A model generated the notes under the pieces. It searched no databases. It was not told the DNA's origin and saw only the letters and a program-made list of their open reading frames with translations. A program made the translations under genes and the position numbers. From Spirochaetales bacterium (lineage in GTDB: Bacteria; Spirochaetota; Spirochaetia; DSM-2461), in contig JAFGXR010000045.1 in NCBI GenBank assembly GCA_016936555.1, positions 1-32,213 of the forward strand: a stretch of 32,213 nt of DNA, written 5' to 3'. Positions 6,647 to 14,689 of this stretch are shown here, one piece after another. Positions within the stretch are counted from its first letter, which is position 1; each line of letters opens with the position of its first letter.

Positions 6647-7006
6647 ATGAGTGATTATGACATGAGAGTGGCTTTTCCGACTAACGACAGAGCCAATGTT
6701 GAAGAGCATTTCGGACATGCAAGGGAATTTGCCTTTGCCAATGTAAAAGACGGACAGGTGGTTTCGACAGAATACCTGACTCCCCCTCCCCATGCACCCG
6801 GCGTGATTCCCGCTTTTGTGGGAGACAACGGCGCGACAGCCATCATTACCGGCGGTATGGGCGGAATGGCGATAGACCTGTTCAAACAGCGGGGAGTGGA
6901 AGTCATTCTGGGCGCGAGAGGCTCCATTGAAGAAACTCTCGCGGTTTATATCAGCGGAAATCTGGATTCGACCGGTTCCGCCTGCGAGCACGACCATCAC
7001 CATTGA
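6647..7006 (+). CDS. Second NifX/ORP-like protein with His-rich C-terminus
   Basis: A 119-residue protein of the dinitrogenase Fe-Mo-cofactor fold: MRVAFPTNDRANVEEHFGHA, REFAFANVKDGQVVS, then AFVGDNGATAIITGGMGGMA and FKQRGVEVILGARGS. The EEHFGHA signature and the C-terminal CEHDHHH tail offer metal ligands. The His tail is absent from the first copy and fits a nickel- or metal-handling role beside NicO. It has its own palindrome-controlled promoter, so it may be made in a different amount from the ATPases. AGAGG precedes the ATG by about 8 nt. A terminator follows. Confidence 0.85.
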   Translation: MSDYDMRVAFPTNDRANVEEHFGHAREFAFANVKDGQVVSTEYLTPPPHAPGVIPAFVGDNGATAIITGGMGGMAIDLFKQRGVEVILGARGSIEETLAVYISGNLDSTGSACEHDHHH

Positions 7007-7011
7007 TATAT

Positions 7012-7052
7012 AAGAAAAAGGAGCTGTTACATAGAAAAGGCTCCTTTTTCTT
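7012..7052 (+). terminator. Intrinsic terminator closing the metal/redox cluster
   Basis: AAGAAAAAGGAGC (7012-7024) and GCTCCTTTTTCTT (7040-7052) form a perfect 13-bp stem with a 15-nt loop. The GGAGC/GCTCC base is followed by a T-run. It starts 6 nt after the NifX stop. Confidence 0.8.
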
Positions 7053-7125
7053 CATAATTCCCATAAGTAAACCATATATACTTTTTCAGTTTACACAGTT
7101 TCCTTTTCGTTATATTCTTTTGTAT

Positions 7126-7683
7126 ATGGAATCAATAACTGAAGAACAGATAAGCGAAGCTGCTTTCCGGCTTTTCCTTAAAAGAGGATTGAACTTTACG
7201 ACTGACGATCTATCGGACGAGCTCGGCATAAGCAAAAGGACCCTGTATAAAAGGATTTCTTCCAAGAACGAAGTCATACGTCTCCTCATCGATAAAGAAC
7301 GGAACAGAATCAAAGAGATTCAGAAACAGATCCTGAACAACGACAGACTTTCCTCTCTGGACAAAATGAAAAGGCTTCTTACCGTTCAGCCCGAATCGGA
7401 ACCCCGGATCATGGTTAAGGATCTCCGTCTGCTCAAGAGAAAATATCCTGAGGAATTCAAATATCTGGAGAAACTGTACAGCGAAGACTGGGAAGATTTT
7501 TTCAGCTTAATGGATCAGGAGATATCCCAGGGCCGCATAAGGGAAATAAATCCACGGCTTTTCAGGGATATATACTTGAGCGCTGTAACCTCTCTCAGAT
7601 CCGACAAAGCCTTTCCCGATTCCATCGCCGAAATCACCGATATACTATTTCACGGAATAATAGCAGGAGACCGGATCAAATGA
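7126..7683 (+). CDS. TetR/AcrR-family transcriptional regulator
   Basis: 185 residues from the ATG at 7126. The N-terminal HTH reads ISEAAFRLFLKRGLNFTT, then DDLSDELGISKRTLYKRISS, the TetR recognition-helix pattern, followed by a helical ligand domain without a recognisable signature. An upstream GTG would add 41 unlikely residues across the terminator. The start has no clear ribosome-binding site, and TTTACA (7090-7095) / TATATT (7111-7116) with a short 15-nt spacer is the only visible promoter. The gene overlaps the GPH transporter (ATGA), so it probably senses the transporter's or hydrolase's substrate and regulates its own operon. Confidence 0.85.
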   Translation: MESITEEQISEAAFRLFLKRGLNFTTDDLSDELGISKRTLYKRISSKNEVIRLLIDKERNRIKEIQKQILNNDRLSSLDKMKRLLTVQPESEPRIMVKDLRLLKRKYPEEFKYLEKLYSEDWEDFFSLMDQEISQGRIREINPRLFRDIYLSAVTSLRSDKAFPDSIAEITDILFHGIIAGDRIK

Positions 7684-9017
7684 GCAACCTGACAGTTTCT
7701 TTAAAATGGAAATACGCAATGGGACAGCTGGGCTGGTCCATACTATCGGGAATTATCCAGGTATGGCTCGTCTGGTTCTACAATCCGCCTGAGGCAGTGG
7801 AACTGCCGGCCTATATACCGAGAAATCCCGTTTTCATGGTATTCACAGTCATCGGCCTGATTACCATGCTGGGCAGGCTGATGGACGGAATAACGGATCC
7901 CTGGATAGCCTCACTGAGCGACAGGAGCAGACATCGAAAGGGGAGACGGATCCCCTTTATGGAAAAAGCCGTGATACCTTTCACAGCCCTGACCATAATG
8001 GTTTTTATCATGCCCACAGAGGGCAATCAGCTGCTGAATTCTCTGTGGCTGGTTCTAACTCTGCTGGCTTATTATGTAGCCTACACAGCTTACGTCGCTC
8101 CCTACTTCGCCTTGACATCGGAATTGGGGCAGACAGAAAAGGAAAGGCTCGATCTTTCGACTTACATCGCCCTGACATGGTTTATCGGGTATATTATCGC
8201 AAGCGCCGCTTCATTTATCTGGCCGGTTTTCCAGAGCATGGGATACTCCCTAGTGACATCGATCCGTCTATCGATCGCTTTGCTGTCTCTGATGGGATTT
8301 GCTTTTATGCTCATACCCGTATTGACCATAGATGAAAAGAAATATGTGACATCGAAACCCAACCCCATGAGTTTTTCCACTGCGCTCAAATCGACATTGG
8401 GAAACAGGAATTTCCTACTTTTCGAAATCTTTTTTCTGGCTTACGGGATCGCAATCACCATTTTCCAGACCGGAAATGTTTATTATGTCACAGTTCTCCT
8501 TGGTATGGGAGAAACCTGGGTTACCGTCATTACAGCCATGACCGGCCTGATCGCCTTTACTCTTTATCCGGTTGTCAATTTCCTTGCAGGCCGGATAGGC
8601 AAAAAGCCTCTGTGCATCGGTGCCATGATCCTTCTGATATTAGCATATGTCTATTGCGGCTTTCTTGGATTGATTCCCCTTCCCCCCTCTCTGCAGGCCC
8701 TGATCTTCGCATGCATCGCCGGAATCGGTTTCGCCGTCTTCGGGATCCTCCCCAATGCCATCGTCGCGGATATCGCCCAGAAAGACGGAGAGCGGACCGG
8801 TATATACAAGGAAGCCATGTTCTTTTCCGTACAGACATTTATGAATAAACTGGGGCAGATGATTGCCATGGTATCCTTCAGCTCCATTCTTCTGCTCGGG
8901 AAAAATCCCGGCGATGATCTGGGAATAAGAATGACCGGTTTCGTAGCCGCTGTTACAGGATTCATTTCTCTGTTATTATTTACCAGGTTCAGAGAAGAAC
9001 GGGAGGACTCACGATGA
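7680..9017 (+). CDS. GPH-family (MFS_2) sugar:cation symporter
   Basis: A 445-residue, roughly 12-helix transporter. GRLMDGITDPWIASLSDRS and RHRKGRRIPFM form the conserved loop 2-3 motif of the glycoside-pentoside-hexuronide family. A second half begins near SKPNPMSFSTALKSTLGNRN. It likely imports a glycoside or related solute with Na+ or H+. Its ATG overlaps the TetR stop and its stop overlaps the hydrolase start (ATGA), making a three-gene operon. The substrate is not determined; the lipase-like neighbour leaves open a lipid or ester ligand. Confidence 0.87.
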   Translation: MSNLTVSLKWKYAMGQLGWSILSGIIQVWLVWFYNPPEAVELPAYIPRNPVFMVFTVIGLITMLGRLMDGITDPWIASLSDRSRHRKGRRIPFMEKAVIPFTALTIMVFIMPTEGNQLLNSLWLVLTLLAYYVAYTAYVAPYFALTSELGQTEKERLDLSTYIALTWFIGYIIASAASFIWPVFQSMGYSLVTSIRLSIALLSLMGFAFMLIPVLTIDEKKYVTSKPNPMSFSTALKSTLGNRNFLLFEIFFLAYGIAITIFQTGNVYYVTVLLGMGETWVTVITAMTGLIAFTLYPVVNFLAGRIGKKPLCIGAMILLILAYVYCGFLGLIPLPPSLQALIFACIAGIGFAVFGILPNAIVADIAQKDGERTGIYKEAMFFSVQTFMNKLGQMIAMVSFSSILLLGKNPGDDLGIRMTGFVAAVTGFISLLLFTRFREEREDSR

Positions 9018-9913
9018 TACTGATTTATATTGCCGCATTTATACTGATCGCAACCGGTGCCGCCGGATACATTCTCTCCAGAATATCCTTGAACCCGAAG
9101 ACCCATGATTACGAAGAATCATACCGGTCGGAAGTCGAAGCCGGTCAATTTGATGATAAGTGGTTCCGCTCTCTGGAAAGCGAGGATGTCTATATACAGT
9201 CGCGCGACGGCCTGAAACTCCACGGGCTATGGTATCCTGCGGAAGGTTCACAGAAGACAATTATCCTCAGCCACGGATACTCCTACACCCTCTACGGATC
9301 GGTCAAATACATGAAGATGTTTCACGACAGGGGATTCAATCTGCTGCTGATCGACCACCGGTACCACGGCTTGAGCGAGGGGAAGATCTGCACTATGGGC
9401 CACAGGGAGAAAATGGATCATGTCAGCTGGGTCAACTGGATCGAACACCGCGTGGGCAGAGATACACTTATAGGAACTCACGGTGAATCCATGGGAGCCA
9501 CGACAGCACTGCTTCACGGAGAAATAGATGACAGGGTCGGCTTTATCATTGCAGACTGCGCTTTTCAAAGTCTCTTTGACCAGTTCCGCTACAGGTTGAA
9601 AGCGGAGTTCAAAATGCCGGCGTTTCCCCTTCTCTATGCGGGAAACTTCTTTTCGAAGATCCGCGCCGGCTTGTTTTACGGTGAAGTATCGGCGCTTAAC
9701 GCCGTGAAGAAAATCAAGGCGCCTGTTCTTTTTATACACGGCCATGCCGACGATTACACGACGCCCTCCAATTCGGTCAATCTGAAAAAAGCCAAATCGG
9801 GATCGGCTTTCCTCTACCTGGTACCGGGTGCGGGACATGCCGAATCCTTTAAAACCGATCCGGAAAACTACCGGAAAGTGGTTTATCGCTTCCTCGATAA
9901 CGCCGGGGTTTAA
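9014..9913 (+). CDS. Membrane-anchored alpha/beta hydrolase
   Basis: 299 residues. An N-terminal helix (about 2-22, ILIYIAAFILIATGAAGYIL) anchors it in the inner membrane. The alpha/beta hydrolase core shows the oxyanion HGYSYT (about 87), the nucleophile elbow GESMG (Ser159), an acid in IHGHADDYT (Asp246 or 247) and His275 in GAGHAE. Family members are esterases, lipases or peptidases (DUF1749/YqkD-like serine hydrolases). GGGAGGA lies upstream of the overlapping ATG. The stop codon overlaps the stop of the convergent M20 gene, with no terminator between. Confidence 0.87.
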   Translation: MILIYIAAFILIATGAAGYILSRISLNPKTHDYEESYRSEVEAGQFDDKWFRSLESEDVYIQSRDGLKLHGLWYPAEGSQKTIILSHGYSYTLYGSVKYMKMFHDRGFNLLLIDHRYHGLSEGKICTMGHREKMDHVSWVNWIEHRVGRDTLIGTHGESMGATTALLHGEIDDRVGFIIADCAFQSLFDQFRYRLKAEFKMPAFPLLYAGNFFSKIRAGLFYGEVSALNAVKKIKAPVLFIHGHADDYTTPSNSVNLKKAKSGSAFLYLVPGAGHAESFKTDPENYRKVVYRFLDNAGV

Positions 9914-11007
9914 GAAGCACCGCCGGTCACCTCTTCGATCAAACTGAGAAAAATCTCCGATGCGGGAACGATGATATCATCGGGAAAATCGTACGTTTCA
10001 TCGTGGAGAGGCGGACAATTTTCACCCGCCCCGATTCCGAAAAGAGCTGAAGGACAGAGCGCTCCGAAACGGCCGAAATCCTCGGACCAGCGGAAGGGTT
10101 CTTCCAAAAAGCTGACACTTTTGCCGGTTACCGCTTTTTCCAACAGATCCATGGCTTCGTGACTGTTTTCCACAGCCGGGAAAATATCTTCATAGGAAAA
10201 CCCCACATCAAGAACTTCAGCACGGGCGCACTCAAAAGCCAGCTCCTCGGCCTTTTTCACAATATCCGCCATCTCCCGATCGGTCTCTGATCTGAGAGTG
10301 ACCCAGACCTCGCTGAGTCCCGGTGCCGTCCCGAAGGCTTTTTCCCCTAGTTTTGAACCGACTACGGTGCCTCCTTTCACATCGCCGATAAAACGGCACA
10401 TGGCCGCGGCGGGACTTCTCCCCTGCTCGGGATGGGCGGCATGGGTGGGAGCCCCTCTGAAACGGACGGTCATCCCCCGGGAGGCGCAGCTGAAAGTGCC
10501 TCTTTTGAGAATAAACTGTCCTATCGGAAAACCCGGTAGATTATGCAGGGCAAAAGCATAATCGGGTTTAAAAAACTCGAAACGGGGATCAGCCAGAACC
10601 GAAGCGGCGCCCAGCCCGTTCTCTTCCGCCGGCTGAAAAAGGAGAATGACCTGACCTGCCTCCGGAGGATTTTCAGAAAGCTCTGCCGCAACAGCCAGCA
10701 TGACAGCCATATGACCGTCATGACCGCATTGATGGGATATCCGCCGGTTTTCTGATTTATACGGACGGTCTATTGCTTCCGGAACGGGAACTGCATCCAT
10801 ATCGCAACGGAGCAAAATAGTCGGACCGGGAGCTTTTCCGTTGAAAAGAACAGCTATGCCGTAGCCGCCAATATCCGCCATGATCCTGTCCGGATTGAGT
10901 TTCGACAGAGCTTTCTGAAGATATCCGGCTGTTCGCATCTCTTTTCCCGAAGCTTCGGCGAGTCTGTGGAGTTCATGTCTGGATGAGATAAATGGGTCCT
11001 TTGTCAT
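9910..11007 (-). CDS. M20-family amidohydrolase (HipO/IAA-amino-acid hydrolase-like)
   Basis: 365 residues from the ATG at 11007. Family marks: a metal site in LLRCDMDAVPVPE, Cys94/His96 in HQCGHDGHMA, Glu128/Glu129 in PAEENGLGA, and HNLPGFPIGQF with a dimerisation domain containing GAPTHAAHPEQGRSP. Such enzymes hydrolyse N-acyl amino acids or similar amides using two metal ions. Upstream in-frame codons run into a methyltransferase remnant and are not protein-like, so the ATG at 11007 is preferred although it has no adjacent ribosome-binding site. A strong AAGGAGG lies 26 nt upstream and serves a three-codon ORF instead. Confidence 0.85.
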   Translation of the reverse strand: MTKDPFISSRHELHRLAEASGKEMRTAGYLQKALSKLNPDRIMADIGGYGIAVLFNGKAPGPTILLRCDMDAVPVPEAIDRPYKSENRRISHQCGHDGHMAVMLAVAAELSENPPEAGQVILLFQPAEENGLGAASVLADPRFEFFKPDYAFALHNLPGFPIGQFILKRGTFSCASRGMTVRFRGAPTHAAHPEQGRSPAAAMCRFIGDVKGGTVVGSKLGEKAFGTAPGLSEVWVTLRSETDREMADIVKKAEELAFECARAEVLDVGFSYEDIFPAVENSHEAMDLLEKAVTGKSVSFLEEPFRWSEDFGRFGALCPSALFGIGAGENCPPLHDETYDFPDDIIVPASEIFLSLIEEVTGGAS

Positions 11008-11017
11008 ATACTGGATA

Positions 11018-11039
11018 TTATATCGGCATAATCCTCCTT
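11018..11039 (-). other. Shine-Dalgarno plus minimal ORF (MPI-stop) upstream of the M20 gene
   Basis: On the minus strand AAGGAGG (11039-11033) is followed 3 nt later by ATG CCG ATA TAA (11029-11018). This stops 10 nt before the M20 start and is in a different frame. It is the only good ribosome-binding site for the gene, so either ribosomes reinitiate at 11007 or an indel has separated the original start from the gene. Confidence 0.4.
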
Positions 11040-11076
11040 GCAATCCCGTTTTTCCCAGGCTATAGTAAATCTGTTC

Positions 11077-11277
11077 CATAATGTAACTGGAGAGGATCTT
11101 TCCGCCAATTCTCTGGAGCATGCAAGAAAATCGGCACATAAAAAAGGACTGGAGATAAATTATCTCCATAGCAACTATCTGGACCTGGATCTGGAGGAGA
11201 ACTCCTTCGACCTCATTATAATGATTTATTGCGATTTCGGAGTGCTGATCCCCGAAGATTACAGGAAACTGCTCTAA
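11077..11277 (+). pseudogene. Internal fragment of a class I SAM-dependent methyltransferase
   Basis: About 66 codons read NVTGEDLSANSLEHARKSAH, then KKGLEINYLHSNYLDLDLEE and FDLIIMIYCDFGVLIPEDYR. These match motif I-beta2 through motif IV of a small-molecule methyltransferase family. The N-terminal glycine-rich motif I (LDLGCGxG) and the whole C-terminus are missing, and the frame ends in TAA, after which the +1 frame continues briefly. Its 5' side abuts the M20 leader and its 3' side the GPH terminator. This is a gene remnant, not a functional enzyme. Confidence 0.75.
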
Positions 11278-11290
11278 CAAAAATCATCAC

Positions 11291-11326
11291 AAAAAAAACC
11301 GGGATACGCTTCATAAAGCGTCCCGG
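11291..11326 (-). terminator. Intrinsic terminator of the second GPH symporter
   Basis: Read on the minus strand, CCGGGACGCTT pairs with AAGCG-TA-TCCCGG (2-nt bulge), followed by eight Ts (complement of A-run 11291-11298). It lies directly after the stop of the gene at 11333. Confidence 0.85.
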
Positions 11327-11332
11327 CTTTCC

Positions 11333-12712
11333 TTATAAATTCAACTCGCCCCTGGCTTTCAGATCGCCGAGGATTTTCTCGTACATGTCCTTATCGATTT
11401 TGTACTTGAAACGGTAAATGAAATAACTGATCAGGATAAGGACGGGAGGAAAAAGCAGCATGGCCGACTTCATCATCCAGAGTCCCTCGGGAGTTACATC
11501 AGCCGGTCCCTTCGCTTCGGCGATACCCGACAAAATAACGACCGCCCCGACGACGCCGCTTCCCACGGCGCCTCCGATTTTATTGATAAAGGGCTGAAGG
11601 GAAAAGGTGATGCTCTCATTGCGCCGCCCCAGTTTCCACTGGCCGTACTCAATCGTATCGGCGAGGAACATGAGAATGAGAAGCTGAATAAAAGCCTGGC
11701 CGAAGAAGAGCAGAATTCCGGAAATCCCGATATAGAGAATTTTCATGGGCGACAGAAAGAAGAGCAGGTAGCCGATCACAATAAATACAGTACCTCCCGT
11801 ATAGAGCTGCCGTCTTGTAAGATACTTGCTGAACAGGGGGAAGAGAGCCAGAGCCGCCAGCTGGGAAACGCCCAGAACGAGGGCGAATATCCCGTACATA
11901 TCCTCGTTCCCGTAGGCGTATTTAAAAAAGTAGAGCCCGAAGCTGGTGGTGGTGACATAGCCGATCATAAAGAGGCTCATGGACAGCGCCACGAACAGCA
12001 GCTGATCATTTTTCACAATGACACTGAAAAGTTCCTTAAGCGGTGTGGCCTGATCGCGGTTGAAGACATGTCTCGGCTCTCTGACGCCGAAGAGTGTAAT
12101 GCTCTGGCCGGCCCACATGATAACAACGCAAATCAGAACAAAGACGAAATAGGCCTTTGTCATACTCCCGAGCCGCTCTCCCAGAGCATTGGTTATGGGA
12201 ACGATTCCCGCAACAACCGAAAAGAGACCGATATTGGCGCAGATCCGGGCGAAAGCCCCCATCTTCTCCCGCTCTTTCTGATCGAGCGTCAGAGAGGGAA
12301 GCATGGACCAGTAAGCGATATCATTAGCCGTATAGGTCAGTCCCCATCCCAGATAGAGAAAGAAGAACAGTGCGATAAAAGCCGGCCCCTTAAGACCGAA
12401 ATCGGTAAAAAGAAGAAGGGTTAATAAGCCCGAGAGAAATGCTCCCCTGGCAATCCAGGGCTTAAATTTCCCGAACCGGTGTTCCGTATTGTCGACGATA
12501 ATCCCCATGACCGGGTCATTGAGGGCATCGAATATTCTGGCGAAAAGGATAATGCCGGTTATCCACCAGAGGGTCCCCGTCGATAGATCGAGAATATCGG
12601 TCAGAAAATACATAAGATACATGCTGATAAGGGCGTAGATCATATCCCGTCCGATCGTCCCCAAACCGTATGTGTAGTGATTGCGCCTGTAGTTGGAATC
12701 CAAAGTGTTCAT
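11333..12712 (-). CDS. GPH-family sugar:cation symporter (second)
   Basis: A 459-residue, 12-helix transporter of the glycoside-pentoside-hexuronide:cation symporter family. It opens YRRNHYTYGLGTIGRDMIYA, followed by ARIFDALNDPVMGIIVDNT and RFGKFKPWI, the signature loop of MelB/XylP/LacS relatives. The second half has DTIEYGQWKLGRRNES, also typical. It probably imports an oligosaccharide or hexuronide. GGGAG touches the ATG at 12712 with no spacer. A TTG three codons downstream sits at 8 nt spacing from the same GGGAG and may be the true start. It is monocistronic, with its own terminator and an inverted repeat over the promoter. It is only distantly similar to the GPH gene at 7680. Confidence 0.88.
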   Translation of the reverse strand: MNTLDSNYRRNHYTYGLGTIGRDMIYALISMYLMYFLTDILDLSTGTLWWITGIILFARIFDALNDPVMGIIVDNTEHRFGKFKPWIARGAFLSGLLTLLLFTDFGLKGPAFIALFFFLYLGWGLTYTANDIAYWSMLPSLTLDQKEREKMGAFARICANIGLFSVVAGIVPITNALGERLGSMTKAYFVFVLICVVIMWAGQSITLFGVREPRHVFNRDQATPLKELFSVIVKNDQLLFVALSMSLFMIGYVTTTSFGLYFFKYAYGNEDMYGIFALVLGVSQLAALALFPLFSKYLTRRQLYTGGTVFIVIGYLLFFLSPMKILYIGISGILLFFGQAFIQLLILMFLADTIEYGQWKLGRRNESITFSLQPFINKIGGAVGSGVVGAVVILSGIAEAKGPADVTPEGLWMMKSAMLLFPPVLILISYFIYRFKYKIDKDMYEKILGDLKARGELNL

Positions 12713-12715
12713 CTC

Positions 12716-12757
12716 CCGGTCTCTTTACTGTTATTACATTATAGGGACAGAGACCGG
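12716..12757 (-). promoter_or_regulatory. Inverted repeat flanking the -10 box of the GPH gene
   Basis: CCGGTCTCT (12716-12724) and AGAGACCGG (12749-12757) are perfect 9-bp arms 24 nt apart. Between them the minus strand carries a consensus TATAAT (12743-12738), with no good -35. The proximal arm runs into the GGGAG ribosome-binding site. It could be an operator for a sugar-responsive repressor or an RNA hairpin that masks the ribosome-binding site. Confidence 0.5.
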
Positions 12758-12777
12758 AGAAAAGATACTTTTTTTTA

Positions 12778-13119
12778 TTGTTCCTCCGGAAAGGGCATGG
12801 CTTAATCCTGCTGCTCTCCTGCACCATTCCGGCGTTCTTTATCAAAAGAGGCGCCTGGCTGCAGCACAGGGCTTCCACACTGGCGCTGTGGATTATGTTC
12901 GTTATGACGGTTCCCACCTTTGCCGACAGGATAGCCCCCGTACCGACAACTCATAACCCGAAAGCCTTTTTTGCTGTCAGCCTGATAGCCCTGCTGGCAA
13001 ACGCAGCACTGTTTATCTATCAGTTCAGAAAAATCGTGAAAAACAGGCTGAATCCCTTAAAAGCGGAAATCTACAGCGAAACGGCTTCATATCGCCATGT
13101 CCTGACTGATTCGCTTTGA
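12778..13119 (+). CDS. Doubtful small membrane protein or gene remnant
   Basis: A 113-codon frame with a TTG start and no ribosome-binding site; the frame is open from 12745. It encodes about three hydrophobic segments (LILLLSCTIPAFF, ASTLALWIMFVMTVPTF and FFAVSLIALLANAALFIYQF) and a basic C-terminus, which looks like genuine membrane protein. The first helix starts almost at the N-terminus and the frame begins inside the divergent GPH promoter region, so this may be the 3' part of a truncated gene. I recognise no family. Confidence 0.35.
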   Translation: MFLRKGHGLILLLSCTIPAFFIKRGAWLQHRASTLALWIMFVMTVPTFADRIAPVPTTHNPKAFFAVSLIALLANAALFIYQFRKIVKNRLNPLKAEIYSETASYRHVLTDSL

Positions 13120-13130
13120 GTTGAAATCGC

Positions 13131-13198
13131 GAACAGGATTTGAGAATGATTTACCCCTCCTCCCCGGGCAGGCCGGGGTAAAATCATTCAGCCTGTTC
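13131..13198. repeat. Large imperfect hairpin, possible bidirectional terminator
   Basis: GAACAGG (13131-13137) pairs with CCTGTTC (13192-13198). Inside, GAATGATTTACCCC (13144-13157) pairs with GGGGTAAAATCATTC (13175-13189) with one unpaired base. It lies between convergent frames (12778+ and 13240-). There is no T-run, so it is an unusual terminator or a REP-like element. Confidence 0.55.
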
Positions 13199-13239
13199 CC
13201 GTCATCCCTCTCTTAGCAGAGTATCAGGGCCGGTTCAGA

Positions 13240-14556
13240 TCATTTCAGAACATCAGCGATAGAGACACCGGAAGTCTCCCTTAAAACCAGCGAATCATTT
13301 TCATAAATGTTCAGAACATAGTCTCCGCCGTCTTTAACAACTTCCCAGCTGACGGAAGAAAGATCATTCCAGAATAATTGCACCTCAAGAAATCTGGAGT
13401 CCATTTTAATTGACGACATGAAATAGCCGCCTTTCTGCGCTGTATACTCCGCCATCCTGAGATTTGACCAGAGGGCAAACCGATCTCTATCATCTTCCGA
13501 AAACAGGGCTCCATTGACAACTGAACCATTCACCATGTAGGGGATATATCCGAAAATCCGCTCCAGTTCATCGGGAGAGTTAAATTCATCAGGTATTGTG
13601 ACTTCTGCATCGGGTTTTTTGAGTAGGAATGCCCCATCGCCGATTTCTGTAACAGACCCGGGGACAGATATGTTCCTGAATTCATTATAGGAAAAAGCGC
13701 CCGGTCCGATTTTTTTCAACCCCGCCGGAAGGACGAGATTTTCAATGGCGCAGTATGTAAAGGCAGAGCCCCCGATTGTTTCCAGACCCGGGGAAAATTG
13801 AACATCGGCAAGCTCAACGGCACCCCGGAATGAATTGAACTCAATAACTTTTATATTGGATGGAATGACCAGCTGCCTTATCCCGGACCCGTCGAAAGCC
13901 CCCCAGGGAATGCTTTCCAGAGATTGCCCCAGAACCAGAGACTGCAATTCCGTACCGGCAAAAATTCCCGGATCGAGCTCTGTCACACTATCGGGAATAA
14001 CAAGGGATTCTACAGAGGAATTCTCAAAAACAGCTCCCAACCGCGTCAGAGTATCGGGAAGGGACACGGTCCTGATTGTCCTGTTATCGTAAAAGCACGG
14101 CCAGTCGAGCTCTGTGACCTTCAAGCCTTTGAAGTGGGATGGCACGACCATCTCTTCAGCGATTTCCGGAAATCCGGTAATAGTTATTCCAGACGGATTA
14201 GGGGCATATTCCAGATTGTCGTCGTGAATGAAGACTGTTTCAGAAACTCTGGCATTCTCAAAAGTCAATTCCAGATCAGTCGGACCTGTTCCTGTGGTGT
14301 TGAATGCGGTAAAGTTCTCCGCGACAGGCCTTAAGTGTTCGATCCGTCCGTCCGGGAAGGTTCTCGTGACGGTGATTCTGTCCAGATGGTATTCGGGAAT
14401 ATCATTCCGGTAAAAAACCGTATTGTCGGCGAAACTGATTGCCAGTGTGCTATTTTCGGTTCCGCCGGTCTGGCCGGCTGGATTCCCGCAGGACATCAGT
14501 GCAGATGAGACCAGTAGAATAAGAAAGACAATCTTTCCGATATGTTTAAATTCCAT
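13240..14556 (-). CDS. LRR_5 (BspA-like) leucine-rich-repeat lipoprotein
   Basis: 438 residues. The signal peptide ends in a lipobox (LVSSALMSC, lipidated Cys23). The first 130 residues are a beta-rich region with CHU-C/Big-like spacing (RNDIPEYHLDRITVTRTFPDG). From about 145 to 310 there are BspA-type repeats of the form VxxLxIPxSVTxLxxGxFxGxxL, for example SLPDTLTRLGAVFENSSVES and LVIPSNIKVIEFNSF. The tail is a separate small domain ending SGVSIADVLK. It is likely an outer-membrane or surface lipoprotein for binding proteins or polymers. AAGG precedes the ATG by 8-9 nt. An AT-rich palindrome GATAAGCATTATC (14582-14594) lies in the promoter region and recalls a Fur-type box, unproven. Confidence 0.88.
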   Translation of the reverse strand: MEFKHIGKIVFLILLVSSALMSCGNPAGQTGGTENSTLAISFADNTVFYRNDIPEYHLDRITVTRTFPDGRIEHLRPVAENFTAFNTTGTGPTDLELTFENARVSETVFIHDDNLEYAPNPSGITITGFPEIAEEMVVPSHFKGLKVTELDWPCFYDNRTIRTVSLPDTLTRLGAVFENSSVESLVIPDSVTELDPGIFAGTELQSLVLGQSLESIPWGAFDGSGIRQLVIPSNIKVIEFNSFRGAVELADVQFSPGLETIGGSAFTYCAIENLVLPAGLKKIGPGAFSYNEFRNISVPGSVTEIGDGAFLLKKPDAEVTIPDEFNSPDELERIFGYIPYMVNGSVVNGALFSEDDRDRFALWSNLRMAEYTAQKGGYFMSSIKMDSRFLEVQLFWNDLSSVSWEVVKDGGDYVLNIYENDSLVLRETSGVSIADVLK

Positions 14557-14689
14557 AATGGCAACCTTCTTTATAATTATTGATAAGCATTATCGTTAAT
14601 TTATTGAAGCAAATTATTAGAAATTAAACAATATAAATTGATAATATTTATTGTTATTTTAACAATGGGGTTTTGATTCGGGGATTTCA

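Noticed and set aside
4508-7006. Nitrogenase (nif) cluster
   Set aside because: NifX-fold proteins are present but no nifHDK, nifEN or nifB; the set fits ORP-like loci instead.
9248-9838. 196-codon minus-strand frame opposite the alpha/beta hydrolase
   Set aside because: Shadow of a gene with intact catalytic motifs on the plus strand.
14580-14596. Fur-box-like GATAAGCATTATC upstream of the LRR lipoprotein
   Set aside because: Only 5-bp arms in very AT-rich sequence and no iron genes nearby; kept as a remark in the gene entry only.
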